Shown: positions 58,651 to 64,000 of the stretch, piece after piece
Layout of the letters: every line of letters begins with the position of its first letter
Position numbering within the stretch: position 1 is the stretch's first letter
Source: Thalassobaculum sp965228445
GTDB taxonomy: Bacteria; Pseudomonadota; Alphaproteobacteria; Thalassobaculales; Thalassobaculaceae
Assembly (NCBI GenBank): GCA_965228445.1
Contig: OZ245813.1
Span: 3,162,001 to 3,226,000 of the forward strand
Length of the DNA: 64,000 nucleotides
Reading direction: 5' to 3'
Made by a program: the position numbers and the translations under genes
The notes under the pieces: model-generated
Databases searched by the model: none
Told to the model about the DNA's origin: nothing
The model's input: only the letters and a program-made list of their open reading frames with translations

Positions 58651-59625
58651 ATGACCACCGACCCCGCGACCGCGTCGACCGCCGAGGTCGGCGCGGCTGT
58701 CGAGCCGGACAGCGTCGGCGATCCCGCGACCCGGCAGGTGCGGCGGGCGCTCATCATCTTCAACCGGAATGCCGGGGGCGGCCGCAAGGTGGCGCGGCTG
58801 GAGGAGACCGTCGCCCGGCTGACCGGCGCCGGGGTCGAGGTGGAGATCCACCGCACCTCCTTCGCCGGCGACGCCGAACAGACCGCCCATGCCGCGCGCT
58901 TCCTGGACAGCGGCACCGACGTGGTGATCTGCGCCGGCGGCGACGGCACGATCAACGAGGTGGTGAACGGGCTGGCCGGCGGGGACACGCCGCTGGCGCT
59001 GCTGCCGATCGGCACCGCCAACGTGCTGGCGGCGGAGATCGGCCTGGCGGTCGATACCGACACGGTCGTCGACACCATCTTCACCGGGGTCCCGACGCCG
59101 GTCCATCTGGGCATGGCGAACGGCCGCTACTTCACCCTGATGACCGGGGTCGGGCTCGATGCCGAGGTGGTGGCCAGCGTCGACAAGAAGCTCAAGCGCA
59201 AGACCGGCAAGCTGGCCTATGCCCTGGCCACCCTGAAGCGCTGGACCGCCTATCGCGACCACCACTTCCGGGTGACGGTGGACGGGGTGGAGCACCGGGC
59301 GGCCGGCGCGATCGTGGCCAACGGGCACTATTACGGCGGCCGCTTCGTCTGCGCCGAGAACGCCCGAATCACCGAACCGGGACTGCATGTCTGCCTGTTC
59401 CAGAAGCCCGGACGGTGGCAGGCGATCTACTACATGATGGCGCTGTTCGGCGGGTTCCTGGACCGGCTGAACACCTATCGGGTGATCCCCGGCCGCGAGA
59501 TCCACATCGACGACGACCGGGACGGGCCGGTCCAGGGCGACGGCGACATCATCACCCGGCTGCCGCTCACCATCGGGATCGGCCCCGAGACGGTGCGCAT
59601 CCTGATGCCGCGCGACACTCCCTGA
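58651..59625 (+). CDS. Diacylglycerol kinase family lipid kinase
   Basis: A 324-residue soluble kinase of the DagK/YegS family. IIFNRNAGGGRKVARLEETV, CAGGDGTINEVVNGLAGGD (the GGDGT nucleotide motif), LLPIGTANVLA and TGVGLDAEVVA are typical. It would phosphorylate diacylglycerol or a similar lipid. The gene is divergent from plcP-agt, so phospholipid breakdown and diacylglycerol rephosphorylation could be controlled from one region. ATG 58651 precedes a 45-residue non-conserved lead. Confidence 0.92.
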   Translation: MTTDPATASTAEVGAAVEPDSVGDPATRQVRRALIIFNRNAGGGRKVARLEETVARLTGAGVEVEIHRTSFAGDAEQTAHAARFLDSGTDVVICAGGDGTINEVVNGLAGGDTPLALLPIGTANVLAAEIGLAVDTDTVVDTIFTGVPTPVHLGMANGRYFTLMTGVGLDAEVVASVDKKLKRKTGKLAYALATLKRWTAYRDHHFRVTVDGVEHRAAGAIVANGHYYGGRFVCAENARITEPGLHVCLFQKPGRWQAIYYMMALFGGFLDRLNTYRVIPGREIHIDDDRDGPVQGDGDIITRLPLTIGIGPETVRILMPRDTP

Positions 59626-59655
59626 CGGCCCGCCCGACTCTGCGTTCAGAACGGC

Positions 59656-60174
59656 TCAGCGGGCGAGCTGGTTCGGCGCCTCGGACCAGGCGGCCTGGCT
59701 CCACTTGCGGTCGGCCGTGGCGATATAGCCGCTCGGATTGCGCTGCCAGATCTCCCGCACCGCGCCGTTGCGCGACAGGTAGAGCTTGCCGTCGATGATG
59801 TCGAATACCTTGGGATCGGCCGAGTAGGCCTTGCCGCGCGACATGCCGTAGAGGCTGTAGCCGCCGTATTGCGGCGCGTACTGGTCCGGGTTCTCGCGGA
59901 AGCGCTGGGCGTTCTCCGCCGAGGTGAAATGCCAGACGGTGCCCCGCCAGCTCACCTGATAGACGGCGGAGCCGGGCGCCGGCTCGCTCTCGAAGAAATA
60001 GGACACCGGGTCGTAGCCTCCGAGGGCGACGCCGTCGCGCTCGAAGACCGGGGCCGTCCCGTGGGAGGCGGCGCTGTTGGCGGGCACGCCGGCCCCGCAG
60101 GCGACGAACACCGCGCCGATGGCGGCGGCGCCCGTGATCACGGTCAGACGCAGAAAAGCGGGCAGGTACTTCAT
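59656..60174 (-). CDS. YHS domain lipoprotein or secreted protein
   Basis: A 172-residue protein with an N-terminal export signal ending in VFVACGAG, a weak lipobox. The YHS domain follows: GVALGGYDPVSYFFES, WHFTSAENAQRFRENPDQYA and PQYGGYSLYGMSRGK. YHS domains bind metals in some transport ATPases. Here it is a single periplasmic domain with a C-terminal Trp-rich tail (YIATADRKWSQAAWSEAPNQ). It converges with the diacylglycerol-kinase gene. Confidence 0.9.
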   Translation of the reverse strand: MKYLPAFLRLTVITGAAAIGAVFVACGAGVPANSAASHGTAPVFERDGVALGGYDPVSYFFESEPAPGSAVYQVSWRGTVWHFTSAENAQRFRENPDQYAPQYGGYSLYGMSRGKAYSADPKVFDIIDGKLYLSRNGAVREIWQRNPSGYIATADRKWSQAAWSEAPNQLAR

Positions 60175-60284
60175 GTGACTTCCTCTGGGCTCCGGCCACC
60201 GGCCGGTCCCTCCGCCCGAGACCGCATATGGGCAGCGCGGGCGTCGGATGCCAGAGGAAAAGTGTCACATTCGTGCGAGCGCCC

Positions 60285-61631
60285 TCAGCCCTCGCCGCCG
60301 CCCACCAGCAGGCCCTCGATCCGCAGGGTCGGGCTGTCCATGCCGTATTTCAGCTCCAGGTCGTCGGCCGGCACCAGCGAGGCGAACATCTCCTTCAGAT
60401 GGCCGCCGATGGTCATCTCGGAGACCGGATAGGTGATCTCGCCGTTCTCGATCCAGTAACCGGCCGCACCCCGGCTGTAGTCGCCGGTGACCAGATTGAC
60501 GCTGGTGCCCATCATCTCGGTGACGAAGAAGCCGCTTTCGATGTCCTTGATCAGCTCCTGCGGCGAGACCGTGCCGGCCGCCATGTAGAAGTTGCTGACG
60601 CTGGGACCGGGGGTGCCGCCGGTGCCGCGCGCCGCGTTTCCGGTGCTCTCCAGCCCGAGCTGGCGGGCGGTGGCCAGGTCCAGGGTCCAGCTGGTCAGGC
60701 TGCCTCCGTCGATCACCGCGCGCGGCCGGGTCGCCAGCCCTTCGGCGTCGAACGGCTTGGAGCGGAAGCCGCGCGGGCGGTGCGGGTCGTCATAGATCTG
60801 GATGTCGTCGCGGAACAGCTGCGCGCCCATGGAATCCTTCAGGAAGCTGGTCCCCCGGGCGATCGCCGAGCCGCTGATCGCCGAGGCGAGGTAGCCCAGC
60901 ATCGAGCGGGCCGCCCGCGGCTCCATGATCACCGGCACCCGGCAGGTCTTCGGCCGGCGCGGGTTCAGGCGCCGCACGGCGCGCTCGCCGGCCCGGCGGC
61001 CGACCTCGGCCGGGTCGTCCAGATCGGCGTCGAACACCTTGGCGCTGTAGTCGTGGTCGCGCTCCATCTTCTGGCCGCTCCCGGCGATCACCGAGACGCC
61101 GAGCGAGTAGCTCGAGCGCTTATAGGCGCCGGTGAACCCGTTGGTCGCCGCCAGGGTGACGTCGGTGACGCCGTAGCCGGCCTCGGCCCCTTCGGAGTTG
61201 GTCACGCCGGACACGGACCGGGCGGCGTCCTCGGCGGCGCGGGCGCGCTCGACCAGGATGTCGGCGCTCGGCTCGGTCGGGTCAAACATCTCGATCTGCG
61301 GCCAGTCCGTCGCGATCTGCCCCGGCTCGGCGAGGCCGGCATAGGGATCCTCCGGCGCCACCTTGGCCATGGCGACGGCGCGCTCGATCATGTCGTCCAG
61401 GGCGTCGCCCTTGAAGTCGGTGGTGGAGACCACCGCCTGGCGCCGTCCGACGAAGACCCGCAGGCCGAGATCCTTGCCTTCGGACCGTTCGACGGCCTCC
61501 GGCTTGCCCAGGCGCTGGGACACCGACTGGGACACGCCCTGGGCCAGGATGGCGTCGGCGGCGTCCGCACCGGCCCGCTTCGCCCGGGCCAGGAGATCGG
61601 CGAGCAGATCATGCGGCGAAAGATCGGTCAT
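60285..61631 (-). CDS. pmbA: Metalloprotease-related protein PmbA (TldE)
   Basis: PmbA/TldE is the non-zinc partner of TldD in a heterodimeric protease. The 448-residue protein has VFVGRRQAVVSTTDFKGD near the N-terminus and the C-terminal sequence GTGGTPGPSVSNFYMAAG followed by GTSVNLVTGDYSRGAAG. It lacks the HExxxH site, as expected for TldE. The tldD partner is at 1525-2955, about 57 kb away on the other strand. It converges with nothing close and is divergent from the creatinase gene. Confidence 0.95.
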   Translation of the reverse strand: MTDLSPHDLLADLLARAKRAGADAADAILAQGVSQSVSQRLGKPEAVERSEGKDLGLRVFVGRRQAVVSTTDFKGDALDDMIERAVAMAKVAPEDPYAGLAEPGQIATDWPQIEMFDPTEPSADILVERARAAEDAARSVSGVTNSEGAEAGYGVTDVTLAATNGFTGAYKRSSYSLGVSVIAGSGQKMERDHDYSAKVFDADLDDPAEVGRRAGERAVRRLNPRRPKTCRVPVIMEPRAARSMLGYLASAISGSAIARGTSFLKDSMGAQLFRDDIQIYDDPHRPRGFRSKPFDAEGLATRPRAVIDGGSLTSWTLDLATARQLGLESTGNAARGTGGTPGPSVSNFYMAAGTVSPQELIKDIESGFFVTEMMGTSVNLVTGDYSRGAAGYWIENGEITYPVSEMTIGGHLKEMFASLVPADDLELKYGMDSPTLRIEGLLVGGGEG

Positions 61632-61729
61632 GGAGGCTTCCTATTCGGGCTGGCGTCTGGTCGTTCGACCAATTAGAGGGCTGAGAGGGATGGTGCAACC
61701 ATCCGACGGTTCTTACCCGGGAGGGCTCG

Positions 61730-62941
61730 ATGGGTCTGGATATGGAGCGCCTGAAGCGGATTGAAAACGGGCGGAAGGTTCAGGGCACCTTCTCGCCGGC
61801 CGAAATGGACCGCCGCCAGGCCGGTCTGCGGGCCATTCTGGACGAGCTCGGGCTCGATGCGGCGATCCTGACCTCGTACCACGGCATCAACTACTACACC
61901 GATTTCCTCTACACCCGGTTCGGCCGGCGCTACGCCTGTGTCGTCACCCCCGACGCGGTGACTACGGTCAGCGCCAACATCGATGCCGGCCAGCCCTGGC
62001 GCCGCACCGCGGGCGAGAACCTCGTCTATACCGACTGGCGCCGGGACAACTGGTTCCACGCCCTGCAGACCCTGCTGCCGAACTCGACGCGGATCGGCAT
62101 CGAATACGACCATGTCGATCTCGACACCCGCCGTCTTCTCGGCGAGGCCTTCCCGGCGGCCGAGTTCGCCGATGTCGCCGCCGCCTCGATGCGCCAGAGG
62201 ATGACGAAGTCGGCGGAGGAGATCGCCCTGATCCGCGAGGGCGCGCGCATCGCAGATATCGGCGGGGCAGCCTGTGCGGAAGCCGTCGGGGTCGGCGTGC
62301 CGGAGCACGAGGTCGCCCTGCACTCGACCCAGGCGATGGTGCGCGAGATCGCGAGATCCCTGCCCCATGCGGAGCTGATGGACACCTGGACCTGGTTCCA
62401 GTCCGGCATCAATACCGACGGCGCCCACAACCCGGTCACCTCCCGGCGGATCGAGGCGGGCGACATCCTGTCGCTGAACTGCTTCCCGATGATCGCCGGC
62501 TACTACACCGCGCTGGAGCGCACCCTGTTCTGCCTGAGCGTCTCCGACGCCCACCGGCGCTACTGGGACATCAACCTGGAGGTCTACCACGCCGGGCTGG
62601 CGCTGATCCGGCCGGGCAACCGCTGCTGCGACATCGCCCAGGCGCTGAACGCGATCTACGCCCGCCACGGGGTGCTGGAGAACCGGACCTTCGGCTACGG
62701 CCACTCGTTCGGCGTGCTGTCGCACTACTACGGCCGCGAGGCCGGACTGGAGCTGCGCGAGGACGTGGAGACGGTGCTGGAGCCGGGCATGGTGGTGTCG
62801 ATGGAACCGATGATCACCATCCCCGAGGGCCAGCCGGGCGCCGGCGGCTACCGCGAGCACGACATTCTCATCATCACCGAGACCGGGGCGGAGAACATCA
62901 CCGGCTTTCCGGTCGGGCCGGAGAAGAACGTGGTGGGGTGA
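61730..62941 (+). CDS. Creatinase (creatine amidinohydrolase), M24 fold
   Basis: Creatinase hydrolyses creatine to sarcosine and urea. The 403-residue length equals that of Pseudomonas creatinase. Family phrases are SYHGINYYTDFLYTRFGRRY, ANIDAGQPWRRT, MDTWTWFQSGINTDGAHNP, FGYGHSFGVLSHYYGREAGL and VVSMEPMITIPEGQPGAGGY, close to the known enzyme over the whole length. Metal ligands of M24 peptidases are replaced as expected for creatinase. CGGGAGGG precedes the ATG. No sarcosine oxidase genes are seen nearby. Confidence 0.94.
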   Translation: MGLDMERLKRIENGRKVQGTFSPAEMDRRQAGLRAILDELGLDAAILTSYHGINYYTDFLYTRFGRRYACVVTPDAVTTVSANIDAGQPWRRTAGENLVYTDWRRDNWFHALQTLLPNSTRIGIEYDHVDLDTRRLLGEAFPAAEFADVAAASMRQRMTKSAEEIALIREGARIADIGGAACAEAVGVGVPEHEVALHSTQAMVREIARSLPHAELMDTWTWFQSGINTDGAHNPVTSRRIEAGDILSLNCFPMIAGYYTALERTLFCLSVSDAHRRYWDINLEVYHAGLALIRPGNRCCDIAQALNAIYARHGVLENRTFGYGHSFGVLSHYYGREAGLELREDVETVLEPGMVVSMEPMITIPEGQPGAGGYREHDILIITETGAENITGFPVGPEKNVVG

Positions 62942-62960
62942 TCCCCCGCCTGTTACCCGC

Positions 62961-62994
62961 TCACACTCCCGGATGTATTCCGGGGCCCGGGAAG
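62961..62994. repeat. Partial family A palindrome
   Basis: CACACTCCCGGATGTATTCC followed by GGGG is a single degenerate arm of the family A repeat at 7472 and 38194. It lies in the 75-base gap between convergent genes and forms a short hairpin on its own. Confidence 0.6.
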
Positions 62995-63016
62995 TTTGGA
63001 GGGGTGGTGGAAAGCC

Positions 63017-64000
63017 TCATCCCTTGCGGCGGGTTGTCTTCGGGTACATCAGCGCTGCGACCACGCCCGAGGCGGTGGCCAGGATCGCCAGACCGACGAT
63101 GGCGATGCGGAAGGCGTCGATCAGCGCGTGCCGCGCCGCCGAGACGATCAGCGGCCCCGCCTCGCCCGCCCCCGCCGGCGCGGTCAGGCTGGCCAGGCTG
63201 CCGGGATCGTGGCGGATCGCCGAGCGCACCGCCGCCGGCATGTCGATCTCCGCCATCAGCGGCGCCTGCAGCCAGTTGAAGGCGATCAGCAGCAGCGGCC
63301 CCACGGCGGCCACCGCGATGAGGAAGGCGACCCGGCTGGCGGCGTTGTTCACCGCCGAGGCGATGCCCGCATGCCGGTCGTCGACCGCGTTCATGACCCC
63401 GGTGGTCAGCGGCGGGATCGAGATCGCCATGCCGATGCCCAGCACGATCACCCCCGGCAGGAAGGTCGACCAGTAGGGGGTGCCCGTGGTCGGGATCGCC
63501 AGCAGGCCGAGACCGACGGCGGTGATCAGCGTGCCGCCGACCAGCGGCATCCGCGCGCCGTAGCGGTCGATCAGCGTGCCGCCCCAGCGGGCCAGCAGGA
63601 ACAGCACCAGGGCGAAGGGCAGGAAGGCGGCGCCGGATTCCGTGGCGGTATAGCCGTACAGCCGGATCAGGCCGAACGGGAACAGGAACACCGCCGCCCC
63701 CAACGCGCCGTAGAGCAGCAGGGTCAGCACGTTGGCCGCCGCGAACTCCCGGTTGGCGAACAGGCGCAGCGGCATCAGCGGGGTGGAGCAGCGCGCCTCG
63801 ACCCGCACGAAGAGCACCAGGCACAGCACGCCGAGCACGCCGGCCGCCGCGCCGATCCGCGAGTCGAAGGTCGCCTCGCCGGCCTGGATCAGGGCGTAGG
63901 ACACCAGCCCCAGCCCCGCCATCGCCAGCAGCCCGCCGAGCCAGTCCGGATCGCCCCGCGCCTGCGGGTTGCGGTTCTCCGCCACCGAGACCAGCGCCAG
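63017..64000 (-). CDS. Major facilitator superfamily drug-efflux-type transporter (5' end outside window)
   Basis: The last 328 or so codons of a 14-helix-type (DHA2/EmrB-like) MFS transporter. The reading frame stays open to the right edge, so the start lies beyond 64000. Visible are helices separated by the loop ARWGGTLIDRYGARMPLVGG (MFS loop), and SIPPLTTGVMNAVDDRHAGIASAVNNAASR, here given only by its start IPPLTTGVMNAVDD. The last helix ends IGLAILATASGVVAALMYP. Substrate is unknown. Confidence 0.92.
   Translation of the reverse strand: MALVSVAENRNPQARGDPDWLGGLLAMAGLGLVSYALIQAGEATFDSRIGAAAGVLGVLCLVLFVRVEARCSTPLMPLRLFANREFAAANVLTLLLYGALGAAVFLFPFGLIRLYGYTATESGAAFLPFALVLFLLARWGGTLIDRYGARMPLVGGTLITAVGLGLLAIPTTGTPYWSTFLPGVIVLGIGMAISIPPLTTGVMNAVDDRHAGIASAVNNAASRVAFLIAVAAVGPLLLIAFNWLQAPLMAEIDMPAAVRSAIRHDPGSLASLTAPAGAGEAGPLIVSAARHALIDAFRIAIVGLAILATASGVVAALMYPKTTRRKG

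Overview
The window looks like chromosomal DNA of a high-GC alphaproteobacterium, probably of Rhodospirillales type. This rests on very GC-rich codon use in almost every gene, the divergent irr / fabA-fabB-fabI locus, a MutL with an endonuclease motif (no MutH needed), ctaC-ctaD next to tldD, and a DUF3035 lipoprotein gene directly after lspA. Genus cannot be read from the sequence. The window starts inside ctaD and ends inside a major-facilitator transporter gene.

Layout. 1-9.9 kb: cytochrome oxidase ctaC-ctaD (leftward), tldD, a small membrane protein, a six-helix chemoreceptor, an MFS carrier, nudC, ubiA, a methyltransferase and a lone cyclic-nucleotide-binding protein. 9.9-17.5 kb: a GGCT-like orphan, a dehalogenase-like hydrolase, a RraA-like protein, a membrane-anchored cytochrome c, the fabA-fabB-fabI operon divergent from irr, a rubrerythrin, and a GIY-YIG nuclease between two repeat pairs. 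17.7-29.5 kb: a long leftward housekeeping block, MaoC-ribF-ileS-lspA-DUF3035, then a two-subunit M16 peptidase, pgi and mutL (pgi and mutL overlap by ATGA). 29.6-34.1 kb: birA, a 2-keto-4-pentenoate hydratase-like gene, an amidase and pobA.

34.2-38.2 kb holds the main accessory signal. A 1.27-kb segment carries one AT-rich gene for an unknown membrane protein. It is bounded by two 82-bp direct copies of the 3' end of the neighbouring iclR-family gene. The copies differ at only three sites, all synonymous, and end in different stop codons. This looks like a small island inserted at the 3' end of a regulatory gene, with no recombinase of its own. A DapA/NAL-family lyase gene lies divergent from iclR.

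38.5-56.4 kb: 1-Cys peroxiredoxin, Ldh-type dehydrogenase, MscS channel, GNAT enzyme, a degenerate HtrA-like protein, several orphans, a receiver/Hpt-like pair in which both phosphorylation residues appear lost, an LigI-like amidohydrolase, two EamA transporters, a VWA (DUF1194) protein, ChaC, SDR, GT1-like glycosyltransferase, DUF1028, N-formylglutamate amidohydrolase, DUF1244 and SIMPL proteins. 56.5-64 kb: a PlcP-type phosphoesterase with a GT4 glycosyltransferase, divergent from a diacylglycerol-kinase-like gene (a likely lipid-remodelling locus), a YHS lipoprotein, pmbA (partner of tldD), a creatinase and the partial MFS gene.

Several families of palindromic intergenic repeats recur through the window, mostly at gene ends. 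No tRNA, rRNA, CRISPR array or recognisable transposase was seen.
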